A DNA stretch of 64,000 nucleotides from Sweltsa coloradensis (Eukaryota > Arthropoda > Insecta > Plecoptera > Chloroperlidae). Below the pieces are notes generated by a model, which saw nothing but the letters and a program-made list of their open reading frames with translations, ran no database searches and was not told where the DNA came from. The stretch lies in NCBI GenBank assembly GCA_024449915.1, contig JAMZAV010000970.1, positions 186,001 to 250,000 of the forward strand. The letters are read 5' to 3'. This document shows positions 26,891 to 37,087 of this stretch, one piece after another. Position numbers and translations under genes: made by a program. Every line of letters begins with the position of its first letter. The stretch's first letter is position 1.

Positions 26891-27757
26891 TATTATTAAT
26901 TAATGAGTACATAGTTGCTACTATACAGTATTTGATAATTACATTTTCAATTATTACAGTCTTGTTGCTTGAAACCCAAAATAATAAAAAATTATTTATA
27001 ATAAAGGATGTACGTGTACGATTGTATTATTTGTAGGTTATGTAATTTTTTAACACTGTAGTTTGAATTCGTCTCTGTTTTAACAATTGGAATTTACATG
27101 AGGATAATGTTCTCAAAATAACTAACTCAAACAAAAATTAAAAATTAAAACTAACTAAAAGAAACGAAATATTACATAATTATTTTTGTTTCGTTTTTTA
27201 GCAAATAAAACATTGGGAAGCGCAGTAAATTCTACAATTTATGATCCTGCATGGCCTTATCCTAAGTGTGTGCATATCACAACCAATCGCTTTGCTATTG
27301 CACCTGTGAATGAAATTTCGTAATAACTCGAGTGTTCGATTATCTGAAGTATTTTGTGATTACCAGTTGTTATCGGAAGATTCAACATTACCTTGCATTC
27401 TCTCCGATATCAGCCTGTTAGCTCGTCAAGTATCCTGGAATTCTTACTACATTCCTTCCTTGCCTCTTCACTCTGGAATTTAGAATTTACATCTTTAATC
27501 GAGTTTATAAGGTTAGAACGATCCACATTAAATTCACGAGATACCATTAAGCACTCGCCAAAAATATTATTAAAATTATAACGAGATGAACGGTGTTATA
27601 CCAGGTAGATGTTATCTGCGGTTTAATTAAAATGGCTAACATTTTTGCAAGTGACAGCGTAATGGATTCTAACGAAACATTTGGCACGTTTCAAGATTAT
27701 TCATTGATCTTATATATTATAATAATTATATAACAAGCCGTAATTTGGAAAATTAAT
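26891..27757. other. Anonymous sequence
   Basis: AT-rich; no repeat partner in the window, no exon with convincing splice context. Confidence 0.5.
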
Positions 27758-27845
27758 TTGTTTTCTCTGTGGCTAGTGGTCCAGTGGTTAAAGAGACTAT
27801 CTGCTTCTAAAGCAGCAGGTGCGAGCTTGAACCAACTTTTTAAAA
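27758..27845 (+). mobile_element. tRNA-derived SINE head
   Basis: TGGCTAGTGGTCCAGTGG matches a polymerase III A box region. CTGCTTCTAAAGCAG forms the anticodon-type stem-loop, and GAGCTTGAACC sits where a B box is expected. Acceptor pairing is lacking. A SINE fragment or pseudo-tRNA. Confidence 0.5.
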
Positions 27846-27919
27846 ATGTGAAATGTCTATTTAAAAATTCACTTCATCGGAAAGTCCAGCTAATTCACAT
27901 TTATTTTGTATTTAACATT

Positions 27920-28010
27920 TATTTTGTATTTATTAATTTATTTGACGTCTTACAAAGGAGGACAACTAAGTAAAACTAATTACATAATTGCAGACACAGC
28001 AATGAACAAG
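27920..28010 (-). mobile_element. SINE-like element, family A, hairpin deleted
   Basis: Minus strand: TTCATTGCTGTGTCTGC, AATTATGTAATTAG, TTGTCCTCCTTTGTAA, then directly GACG and an AT tail. It matches family A except that the CAGTT/AACTG hairpin is missing, so it is a truncated or mutated copy. Confidence 0.65.
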
Positions 28011-28454
28011 AGTAAGTAAGTAAAAGTAGTAAGTAAGCAAAAGTAAGTTTTAAATAGTAACATTAGGCTACAACAACAATGTATTAATAACACAATAATT
28101 TTGGTTACAAATTCTAAATGGATATTATTAAATGAAATTAATTAATAAACCTTATTTCAAAAGAAAAGCAAAGAAACTAGAAAGGAAGGAAAAAACATAC
28201 ATTCTTGATTACTTTCCGACCTCCATTTTTCACCCCAAAAATGGTGTCTCTAAAGTTGTGACAGAGACTGAATGTATATGTGTTATACGGGGGGCCAAGC
28301 CCCAGAAGTATTTCGCTACTCAAGAGTTAGAATTGTTTTGGAGGTTTTCATAAACGAACACACTGAATCGTGAAGGCAGATGTTGTCCCGAATGTACACA
28401 AACTCATTGAGTCAACCACTGAACAAATCAATTCTTTGAAACATCCCACACAGG
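28011..28454. other. Anonymous sequence
   Basis: AT-rich; GGGGGGCCAAGCCCC at about 28,289 is a small hairpin of the kind found in MITE interiors. No gene supported. Confidence 0.4.
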
Positions 28455-28645
28455 TATACCACGTTAGACTCGCACTCTGGAGGTCGCTGGTTCGATGCCC
28501 GCCCCCGGCAATCCAGACTGAGAATGTTTACTCAGCTGAATTAGGGGATGAACTGCTCCAGGCAGGGCTCCCACCAGAAACTTGTTTCCTCTGGAACATT
28601 CTTGAGTGTTCGTGTTTGTTAGAAGGTATAATTATAATTTAAGTT
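28455..28645 (+). mobile_element. tRNA-derived SINE
   Basis: GTTAGACTCGCACTCTGGAG followed by a B-box-like GGTTCGATGCCC at about 28,490, then a non-tRNA body. Order and spacing fit a SINE head with body; the 3' end is not clear. Confidence 0.5.
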
Positions 28646-29126
28646 TTCTCAACAGGATTCAAACCTGTAGCTCCGTGTCTAGACCCATTAGTATAAATTC
28701 ATGTTATTGTCTGCGGTAATTTCATCCCCCATGAATGATCAATAACTATAGAGCCATTCCGAAATTTAAAATTATTTTTATTTTTTATTTAAAAACTTCA
28801 AGGATAAAATTCAAACATCAAAACAAACTAGAAGTAGACGAATTAGTTATTAGAGCTTATAGTTTCTTCTTTGTTTTAACGTCGCATTTGTGACAGAACT
28901 GTCATGTCTAATCTCGCAACGACGTCACATGATAAATAACGTTCTGTACGAGTGGTTTTACGTTTACCGCAAAAACGTATTATATTTGACAGAAGCCTAT
29001 CCAAAACTTAACCAAATTACAGTCAGGCAATTTCTCGGCGACGCCGCCTGCATGCTAAACTTGGTGGTGAAGGGGGGGGGGGGACATTTGACATTTCGGC
29101 AGATGGGAACACAATCACGCGACCTA
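28646..29126. other. Anonymous sequence
   Basis: AT-rich, with ten G at about 29,073. No exon with clear borders. Confidence 0.5.
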
Positions 29127-29236
29127 TCTTCTTCTTCTTCTTCTTCTTCTTCTTCTTCTTCTTCTTCTTCTTCTTCTTCTTCTTCTTCTTCTTCTTCTTC
29201 TTCTTCTTCTTCTTCTTCTTCTTCTTCTTCTTCTTC
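29127..29236 (+). repeat. (CTT)n microsatellite, about 36 units
   Basis: An uninterrupted TTC/GAA trinucleotide run of about 110 bp. It creates open frames of pure Ser (plus) and Glu or Lys (minus) that are not genes. Long GAA/TTC runs can form triplex DNA. Confidence 0.97.
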
Positions 29237-29513
29237 ATCCTGTGAGGTCAGAGTATCATCATATCTATCTACCCACCCCAATGTGAATTATTTCTCATTA
29301 TACCTGTTGGTTTATTCTTTATAGCCAGTAATCTCTCAAGACGTTATTAAAAATACGTTAAAATCAGTTTAACTGCTTCTCTAGTTACATCGTGAACAAT
29401 CTTATTCCAGTTTGGGACATTGTGCACAGGTCTTCAGAGTTCAGACGGGCGCAACCCTGAGATTTATCGGATATGTAGAACGACCGGTCACTTCATAATT
29501 CTCTCCTCCCCAG

Positions 29514-29625
29514 GACTGGACGTTGGAAGACGCCGATATATCCTGTATTGTTCACATCCCAAGATGCACCAACAGATGCACTGGTAACACTCCCACAGAT
29601 CAAGAAACCAACTCCTGATGCCACG
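29514..29625 (+). CDS. Candidate internal exon, unknown protein
   Basis: A pyrimidine-rich acceptor (CTCTCCTCCCCAG) precedes 29,514 and a donor (ACG|GTAAGG) follows 29,625. One frame is open throughout: one base plus 37 codons, reading TGRWKTPIYPVLFTSQDAPT and ending in phase 0 with KKPTPDAT. The other two frames contain stops. Base composition is less AT-rich than the flanks. I recognise no domain. A chance open frame of this length is possible, so the call rests mostly on the splice signals. Confidence 0.3.
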
Positions 29626-30246
29626 GTAAGGGAATCTATCTGAATATATTATATTACAACTACCTACAGGTTTTAACGTTTTATTAAGCTAGGTGTAGGT
29701 GAAGGGTTAATCCTCAAGTGGGAACAACATAAGAAACGGTGCGGGTGTAGACTAAATGTACAACCTCAATACCAGCATTTCCCTTTACGATTGAAGAAAA
29801 CCTCGGAAAAGTATTTTAGTCAGGAGTGCCGAGGGCAAGCTTTCTAATCCGTGACCTCTCGAATCAGAATCCACCATTATTCGCTCAAATATCGCTTTCA
29901 GTTCGAGGTTCATACATGGATGCATCAATGCAATTTGTGCATGTCGTCAAACTCAATACAATCATGCTTTTGCTGCATTTTTTATTCACTTTTTAATTTT
30001 TTAATTTTACAATTTTGTATCGTTTTAATCGCCATTATACTTTAAATAAGCGCCTTTCGCCAACATTAATCGGAAAATACCGAATTCGAAACCAGTTCTG
30101 TGACTGAGTGTGACTCAAGACACGAATTAATTAATTCAATTTCATTTTCCCTGATTTCAATGCGAATTCAAAGCGTGTGAGAATAAAGCCTGTAAAGTCT
30201 CGGATCACGTGTGCGGGCGCCATGTTTGTCCTGCTTCTCCTTCTAG

Positions 30247-30390
30247 ATTGGCCGCCGTGTCCGGGAAGAACCTGTCCGTGAGGGTCGTGGGGTGAGGATC
30301 TTAGGGGTGAGAGACCGGGGGTTGAGGTCAACACCGGACCGAGCTAATCAGAAGGGGGAGAGTGGTGGCCCAGACGGGGATGTTTCCTGA
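30247..30390 (+). CDS. Candidate terminal exon, unknown protein
   Basis: A strong acceptor (GTCCTGCTTCTCCTTCTAG) ends at 30,246. In phase 0, the phase left by the candidate exon at 29,514-29,625, a frame runs 47 codons to TGA at 30,388-30,390, beginning IGRRVREEPVREGRGVRI. The region is strongly GC-rich, unusual here. Against it: the peptide is Arg/Gly-rich low complexity, and donors at 30,278 or 30,292 could instead end a mini-exon. No family recognised. If unreal, it is a GC-rich noncoding patch. Confidence 0.2.
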   Translation: MGRRVREEPVREGRGVRILGVRDRGLRSTPDRANQKGESGGPDGDVS

Positions 30391-30905
30391 CCTTGAACAC
30401 TAGACCGGCCCGTTGCGGGATCGCTCGCACCCCTGGCCCGGCCCGGTCAAGTAAACCACACTTTATTATGTGCCAGACGGGTTTAATAACGTACGTTTTC
30501 TTGGCTGGTGTATTTTTATGAGAGACATATTGAAATTTCTTCTATTTTTGTGATTTGAACTGTTCTTCATGATTTAGAACTATTTTGTTATAGTATTCAC
30601 AATTTTTGTATCAATAGCGAGCGAAGCTCCCACATATACATATAACCTTTCTCTCCGTCCGTCTGTGCATGTGTCACGTCTCACGTCAAATACCGAACAC
30701 GATGTCTGATTGACAGCGTCTCTTGTTGACAAGTGACATGTGAATGAAAATGAACACATGAAATGACACAAATACCCGTAAACAAAGATGATTCATATTA
30801 CCATTTGGTTTTACGACTAGATTACCTTGGGGTTGGGAGGGGGTATCCACTAGAAAAGTACTAACATTCACGTAAACCGCACTCCACCAATAAACGATGT
30901 ATAAG
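30391..30905. other. Anonymous sequence with a TE-end motif
   Basis: GC-rich to about 30,450, then AT-rich. AGCGAGCGAAGCTCCC at 30,616 followed by CTCCGTCCGTCTGTGC resembles the end motif of the E1/E2 type elements. The rest is unassigned. Confidence 0.4.
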
Positions 30906-31454
30906 CAGTGGGCGTATCCAAGTGGGGGGAGCGTCGGAGGGGGGACAAAACCCCCCCTTTTGCCAAAAAAAACATATGAGCAGAAAGTGCGCGGTTAATT
31001 TTGCTCTTAAACTCACCTTCTTCTTTTCTCTTCAACTCTACATTTCTGGTGAATAACTTTATGCATCAATGCACATTAATGCACATTATGCACTTTTCAA
31101 CGTTTTTTTTAATTTGCTTTTGTTGATTTATGTTTTGATTTATGCATGTCATAATAGTTATTAAAATGCAAAAGAATTGATAAAATATATCTCTTAATTG
31201 TTTTTAACCATTCATGTGCCCTGAATATCCTTCTAGTAGTGGAACATCATGTAGGTATATCAAGTAAAAGCCCCTTTTTTATAAAAAAAATTATATAAAA
31301 AAGGGCTTTTACATGATTGAAAGTTGGTCATTGTGATTCTCTAAAACGCACAGATTTTCACCAAAATGACCTTGAAAATGAATTTATGGTTTGGTATATC
31401 TATAAGTACATTGGTCAATAACCCCCCCTTTATCAATTCCTGGATACGCCACTG
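30906..31454. mobile_element. hAT-like MITE with near-intact target duplication
   Basis: Left end CAGTGGGCGTATCCAAGTGG; right end in reverse CAGTGGCGTATCCAGGAATT. Flanks are ATGTATAAG on the left and ATGATAAG on the right, an 8-bp duplication with one inserted base, the size expected for hAT. G- and C-runs lie just inside both ends. No transposase frame, so non-autonomous. A near-perfect hairpin sits inside at 31,264-31,312. Confidence 0.7.
31264..31312. repeat. Hairpin inside the MITE
   Basis: GTAAAAGCCCC-TTTTTTATA (31,264-31,283) pairs with TATAAAAAAGGGCTTTTAC (31,294-31,312), a 19-bp stem with one extra C. Confidence 0.85.
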
Positions 31455-31504
31455 ATGATAAGAAGATAAAAGAGAGGAATAATAAACGGTGTAATCTATG
31501 CTCC

Positions 31505-31590
31505 GAGTGTGGCTCGTTGGTCTTGTGGTTAGCGTCTCTGCTTTCGATGCAGAATGTCCAGGGTTCGATTCCCGCTCAAGGCAGAACCTT
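31505..31590 (+). mobile_element. tRNA-derived SINE head (Arg-TCG-like)
   Basis: TGGCTCGTTGGTCTTGTGG (A box region), an anticodon-type arm TCTGC-TTTCGAT-GCAGA (loop centre TCG) and a perfect B box GGTTCGATTCC. The acceptor ends do not pair and only three T-stem pairs form, so it is not a functional tRNA gene. Confidence 0.65.
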
Positions 31591-31744
31591 TCAAACTTCT
31601 GATTTGGACTCAAGTTCATCAGTTCTTGTCTTACGAATTAGTAAACGGTGACTTTGGAGCCGTCCTAGCAACGAGGCACATAATAAATTTAAAGTTGTTC
31701 TGAATCGGCCTTGCGTTGATCCGCGGGTGTTCGCACTATCCATA

Positions 31745-31875
31745 CCACTGATTGCTATATATTTCCTATTAAAAATATCGAACTTTGGTTGGTTATCGCT
31801 CACTCGTCGATTGCGTCGGGACCTACAGGGTTGGCTTGGTCGCGGTAGACTTTAAATACGAATTTATTTTGTTTT
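31745..31875 (+). mobile_element. SINE-like family S2 copy
   Basis: TTGCTATATATTTCC, GGTTGGTTATCGCTCACTCG, GCGTCGGGACCTACAGGG and TTGGCTTGGTCGC match, in order, the copies at 37,088-37,262 (-), 35,534-35,705 and 49,913-50,030. The 3' tail is truncated after TAGACTTTAAATA. Confidence 0.75.
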
Positions 31876-32370
31876 TTAGCAAGTCCCCGTGCCCTGGCTT
31901 GTAGTTTTGTGGAAAATATTTGTGTGTGATGTTCTGATGTGTGGTGAAATTCGGTGGTCGTCAATTGTCGCTCGTCAGAGAGAAACAGTTATTAAAATAT
32001 CGAAACGAATTTGAAGGGATTTGAGGGGTGGGAGGAGATGAGCGTATCTTTACGTCACTCGCTCACAGCGCGACTTGAAATATTGGAAGTATTGAATTTA
32101 TGTCAAGCCCCCCCCCCCCCCCCCTCATTGAAGTGTCTTCTTTGCTTTGCACGCGATTTGGAATTTCTTGTTTTATTATGCAAATCTTATAATGCAGAAC
32201 TGGATTGTTCAGTAGTTTAGTTTGTTAGTTTAGTTTTCTTGTAGTTTTGTACCCAATCCAACATAAGATACAGTCAGTACGTAGACAGCACTCAAGTACA
32301 AAACCTTCTTCGACAACTTCACTGTTTGAAGACGGTCATCAATAATTGTCACCTCGACTTCAGATTCTCA
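31876..32370. other. Anonymous sequence with a 17-C run
   Basis: A C17 homopolymer lies at 32,108-32,124. No supported gene. Confidence 0.5.
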
Positions 32371-32440
32371 CTCTCACATGGATAAACAGTGGTATTGTCG
32401 CCGAACTAGGCATCTATAACCACTGTTCATCCATGGAGAG
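32371..32440 (+). ncRNA. miRNA-precursor-like hairpin (candidate)
   Basis: A 5' arm at 32,372-32,393 (CTCTC, bulged A, CATGGAT, then AACAGTGGT) pairs with a 3' arm at 32,419-32,440 (ACCACTGTT, ATCCATG, GAGAG) over about 22 positions with one bulge and one mismatch. The loop is about 25 nt. Arm length and single small defects match animal miRNA precursors, and no second copy is seen in the window. It may equally be the relic of a small inverted-repeat transposon; no seed is recognised. Confidence 0.3.
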
Positions 32441-32481
32441 GCTAAAGAGGGTATGGACATGTACATAACCCACACCGGCCG

Positions 32482-32504
32482 ACCTGTCCCGTCATGGGAC
32501 AGGT
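32482..32504. repeat. Perfect 9-bp hairpin
   Basis: ACCTGTCCC-GTCAT-GGGACAGGT, perfect stem with a 5-nt loop. Terminator function is not implied in this genome. Confidence 0.8.
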
Positions 32505-33289
32505 AAAATACAATAACACTAACCAAACTACCTCGTCATATCCGCACAAGCATAAATATTTCCTCAAATTAATCTTTAGTAAAATGTCCTCTTATTATAA
32601 TCTTTTCACACTCAATACATTTAGTCTCAATCCAGACTTTAGAATTATATGAAAAATAATATTTATAAATCTGCCCGGGGACATTTGTCCTCTTTAGGTA
32701 CCGTGGGATAGTTGGGAGTCCAAGGTCAACTTTTATGACTCCCACTCAATAACAGCATTCACATTGTACCGAAATAAAAATAAGAAACCTAAAAACTCAG
32801 GTCGGTTGCCGACAACGAACCAACTACCCTATCGGTCACACACTCCTTCTTGGTCCACCTCTTAGCTTCTGACCTCCAATCTCCAACGATTTAGTTTGAT
32901 GTATTCATTATTGATATTCTAGAATGTAGAAAAACGTTTCCGCGGGACATTCCCAAGCCTGTGCTTTCCACGCAACAGGTATCTCGTTCCCGCCGTACGG
33001 TCTCGTGAACTGCGAGAACAACGAAACTACCCCCCCCCCCCATCCTCACATCTTCACTGCGGCTTCATGCACATTATGGGAACTTGAAAAGTTGAACCAA
33101 TTCGTCAGCCCGTCTTTAGAATAATTTAGAATTCTAATTCAAAATGGATTCGATGTAAGATTCTATTCTTAACCGTTGATATACACAACAGAACGGATCC
33201 ATCCATTCCGGTATTTTCTATTCGTGGGCTAGTCGTCGACGCAGGGACGCGTTGCAGTTAGTTTATGGGATGTTTTTTTCTTCGTCTTG
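32505..33289. other. Anonymous sequence
   Basis: Mixed composition with a C-run near 33,031. No exon or repeat copy supported. Confidence 0.5.
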
Positions 33290-33510
33290 AGAAAGGAAAC
33301 GTTTTTTGTCGGGTTCGATGCAGTGTCAGGGGTTAACCCCTCTTGGGGAGGGGGGAGCTGCATCGCGGTGTTCCCAAACGGGCCGGGCCTCTCTCAACAA
33401 CAAGAACCAGACATGTTTGGTGCATCGTCGGCCATTGCTGAGTTCTTGTACTTGTCTTGCACACTTGCGATATGCTGCAAAGTACGTTGGCGTCGTCTTG
33501 AAGTTTCATT
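33290..33510. other. GC-rich island with exon-like readings on both strands
   Basis: A GC-rich patch. The plus strand has overlapping open frames, one giving FPNGPGLSQQQEPDMFGASS up to a possible donor AAA|GTACGT at 33,480. The minus strand has an acceptor-like CTTTGCAG followed by 27 codons (33,394-33,474) reading HIASVQDKYKNSAMADDAPN and ending SCC-stop. These conflict and at most one can be real. I recognise no family. Confidence 0.25.
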
Positions 33511-34424
33511 CAATTGTTAATGTGAAACGAATACGAAAAGCTCGTTTTGAAAGTGAAAACAACATATCATCTCAGACGAGATGTATTACATACACTACAA
33601 ACAGCTGCTGGTGGATGGATTTCTTATTCTTTGTATGTAACGACTGTTTCTCATGTGGGACCTGCAACGAAATATATTTACAGGTTGATAAGGTGATAAA
33701 GGTCATAACGATCGTACTCTTCTTTAGCAGTACTTAGATAATGTAATAACGGTTTCTCGGATGGGATTGTATGCTAAGAATGTAAAAATGCAACTGAAGA
33801 GAGGATATTTGCAGGTGATAAGGTCACAGCACATATCATAGATGCGTTCTTAATATTGTTAATATTCCTGGAGAAGACGGGTGCTTCTTTATATCAAACG
33901 AAACGACCGTTCAGATGGTCGTTAGAAATACTTCAACTGTTAATCACAGGAATTGGAAGTTTTTACGATATTCGTTCAGAGGTCATACATAGCCAGTACG
34001 AGCGTACCTTTGACCCAGTACAACCAAAATGGGGGAAGAATAAAATGGCTAACTCGGGTCTCAACGCACAGCTCAGTAAAAAGAGACAGAGAGAAAAAAA
34101 TTGTTTTTCTCCATCCAGTCCATAAATGTTCGTGATTTGTGGTATAGACTATAGACCTATGATGATGAACCAAAATTATACATTTTAAAACAAACCTAGA
34201 TTTTGAAAGATATTGGAGAAGGCAATTATTCTTTTTTATGATATGGAATTTTGCTATAACTTGTGATAAAGACAGTGAAGACTTCTGGAATTGAAAGGGC
34301 AATTAATGTAACATGCGTAGAGGACAGGAGATAAAGAGCACTTACATTCTGAAGAACAATCAGATTTCAGATATGCAAACAAGCATAAGTAGTAAACAGT
34401 GTCTCTCTGTGGACATACACGATT
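33511..34424. other. Anonymous sequence
   Basis: Continuation of a 143-codon plus frame (33,306-33,737) without recognisable content. Otherwise AT-rich with nothing supported. Confidence 0.4.
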
Positions 34425-34760
34425 AGGGCCGGCGCAGGTCCGAAGCGTAGGGGGACGCGGGTTCGAATCCCACCTATGGCATGGGTTTCTTGTAATTGTC
34501 CTTCACCCTCATTCATCTATCACCACACATCATCAATATTGCTATAATCAAGACTTCAAGCAACAGAAATCACGTCATGTATTCTTCCCGCGCTAACCTG
34601 GGCGTGATGGTGGCGGGGGTGGAAGACGCCCCGGCCGGCGTCGACTCTTTCACCGAGGGTAGTAGCACCACAGGTCGGGCCAGGGCCGGCAGATGGCTCC
34701 GAACATTCCTATGCACTTCGCCCGATGCGCATGTAATTCACGTCTTTCACCCGTAGACGT
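34425..34760 (+). mobile_element. tRNA-derived SINE with long body
   Basis: A degenerate A box near 34,425 and a perfect B box GGTTCGAATCCC at 34,459-34,470, followed by CACCTATGGCA and a body of about 280 bp with a GC-rich segment at 34,590-34,700. Promoter order and spacing fit a SINE. It may end near CACCCGTAGACG at 34,748; no clean tail is seen. Confidence 0.6.
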
Positions 34761-35533
34761 ATCCCCCCACTTTATTTAATGCATTTCCATCAAAAATTTA
34801 CCTGCAGAAAGAAGTGCCACTCTCTATTAAATGCCTTCGGGGTAGGGATGCCATAACGCAGCCTCTGCCTCGTCTCAAGTTGCAGGGGGATGGTACTGAT
34901 GAGGTATTGTTTTCTGTACTATACTAGACTAGAGAAAGAAATCAACCAAACAAAAATGCGTATTGTGATTAGTTCTCGTATGTCACGAGTACGAGAACGC
35001 TCCGAACCGAATAAAATAATGAATTTGTAGTATTTGAACCAACTAAATGGTGGGTCACAAGTTGTTTTAGCTCTTGAAATTAAACAATTCAATTTTTCGC
35101 TGAATAGGCGATACTGCCTGAATTTCATGTTTCTCAATTTTTAAAACCTTTTATTGAGGATAACATGGAGAGGGATCTAGGGCGTAGAAGTGGGGGAAAG
35201 GGAATATCATATTTTAGTGCACCCCTCCCCTTCTCAAAGTCTATATCTACTATTGGTCTGATATGTACGGAAACCAATTTTAATGGGAACGAAGTACAAG
35301 CTTTCAATTGATCATTGATTGTTTCTCTCATGTCATAGGTAGCTTGTACATTGTTTTGAACAGATAAGTGTTCTAAGTGGCGATTCAGCTGAAATGTTTG
35401 ATTAAATCTAAAAAAGTAACATAGTCAATCCGAAACGTACAATTAGTGTTAATCTACTATATAAGCAGTAGTGACATGGAGTATAGAACATATAGTTAGT
35501 AGTGATTATGAATGAATGTTTCTAATTACAAAT
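34761..35533. other. Anonymous sequence
   Basis: A patch at 35,165-35,240 (GGGCGTAG, C/G runs) resembles MITE ends but no partner end can be paired. Confidence 0.4.
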
Positions 35534-35705
35534 ACCGATATCTGGTTGGCCATTGTTCGCTCGTCGTTGATGATGGCGTAAACAGGGTTGGCTTAGTCTG
35601 CTTTAAAAATGTAAGCCATCCACAGAAAATTAAAATGAGTACTGTGAGTGAGTGGGCGGATTCTAAATACAAATGTATTTGTATTATTATTTTTATTCCC
35701 TTATA
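35534..35705 (+). mobile_element. SINE-like family S2 copy
   Basis: CTGGTTGGCCATTG, GCTCGTCG, ACAGGGTTGGCTTAG, CTTTAAAAATG, then GAGTGGGCGGATTCTAAATAC: the S2 order, diverged from the 37,088 copy. Confidence 0.65.
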
Positions 35706-37087
35706 AATATCTCGTTTTTACTTGAATAGGAATTTGACGATTGCAAAACAAAGCCGATTCAAGGTAAAATCGTAGTGCTGCGAATTATTTGCAGAATACC
35801 TCTAAAAATATATTCGCTCACTACCATAACTAAATGCGGAGCGCCTTCGATCCACTGAAGCCATGCAAATATTCCAAGTCCTCTCCAACAGAATATCTTC
35901 ACTTTAATCATCGAAGGAGAATAACTTACGTGGAAAGCTCTCTTTCGAAATGTCTCTTATATCAAAGTCGATTTCTTGATTCTCCTTTCAGAATTATTTT
36001 ATTCCTTTTTAGACTAGAAAACAGAGAAATTAGAAGAGCTTTACTACAGAAGCGAGACGCTGTTTATTATTCCATTCTAACTTATTTGCATTTCTTTATT
36101 AGGATAAATTGAAATTCATAGTTCGAGAAGTCTGCAAGTAATTTGTTAATATTCTTCTCTTATACTGTGAAACTGATTTCTAAGGAATATTAAACTGTAT
36201 TCCAATGTTTCCCTTGATAATCTTGAATAACGACAATCTATTTATTAGGTGTATATCACGACGTGTCTTCGTATTGGGGTGGGTGTGTAAATCTATTAGG
36301 TGTTCAGATCAATGTATACCTATTTGAAACTTTTTTGGGAACTTTTCCTGCTTCCAGTTGTCATCCGATCGAGATATATGGTCACTCTTCCATAGTCATA
36401 GATGGATGGATGGATGGATGGCTTATATTTTTTTGTAGCTTACACTCACCATTGACTACGCAATGAGGTATTTTGAAATGTGTATCCTCAATACTATGCA
36501 TTTTACAGCAATTTACATTTTCCGGTATTTTTATGTATTTGTACCACCAAAAGAATATAACTACTGTTTTATACATATTTTGATCTTTTTTTGGTGAACA
36601 CACAGTCTTAGCAACCCGGCGCCGCCTCCAGAAAGATCAACGCACTGAGAAGTATACTCCTATCCTGAGAAATGTTGCTGCCCAACCGATAGATGAGTGG
36701 TTTACTTTGGTGACTAGTTCTGGAGGTTGTCGTATAAATCCAGCAACTTGCAATCCTGACTGATAATTTTAAAGGTCTTGCTTGTCTGCTGGCTAGTTGG
36801 GATTGAGCCCACCACAGACCATAGACCTTATCTTATACTCAACATCAATCTCAGAGCGATAATATTTGTATATTTAATAATTATTTATATTTCTTACTTC
36901 ATTATTGATTGTGAATGTTAATCTTGTATTGATTCGCTGCATTGTTGGGTGAAAGAACGATCTAACATTAAAAGATTGATCTGCAAAATAAAGCTGTAGT
37001 TACTTACAAACTTCTAACTTTATACTCAATGTGAGAATGGCAACATATATTACCACTCAAAATATTTTTGTATACTTTCTTACAACT
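35706..37087. other. Anonymous sequence with (GATG)n and a SINE-like relic
   Basis: A (GATG)5 run is at 36,401-36,421. The stretch 36,600-36,840 is less AT-rich; on the minus strand it has GGGCTCAATCCC, which could be a decayed B box. No gene supported. Confidence 0.45.

Noticed and set aside
28890..29324. Poly-Ser protein (plus) and poly-Glu/poly-Lys proteins (minus)
   Set aside because: These are translations of the (CTT)n microsatellite.
31505..31590. Functional tRNA-Arg(TCG) gene
   Set aside because: The acceptor stem does not pair and the T stem has mismatches; it fits a SINE head.
33306..33737. 143-codon plus ORF
   Set aside because: The longest non-repeat frame, but its composition is that of a GC-rich patch running into AT-rich DNA, and another frame on the same strand is also open. 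Kept only as part of the 33.3-kb island.
34425..34500. Functional tRNA gene with perfect B box
   Set aside because: No A box of proper form and no cloverleaf; followed by a SINE-like body.
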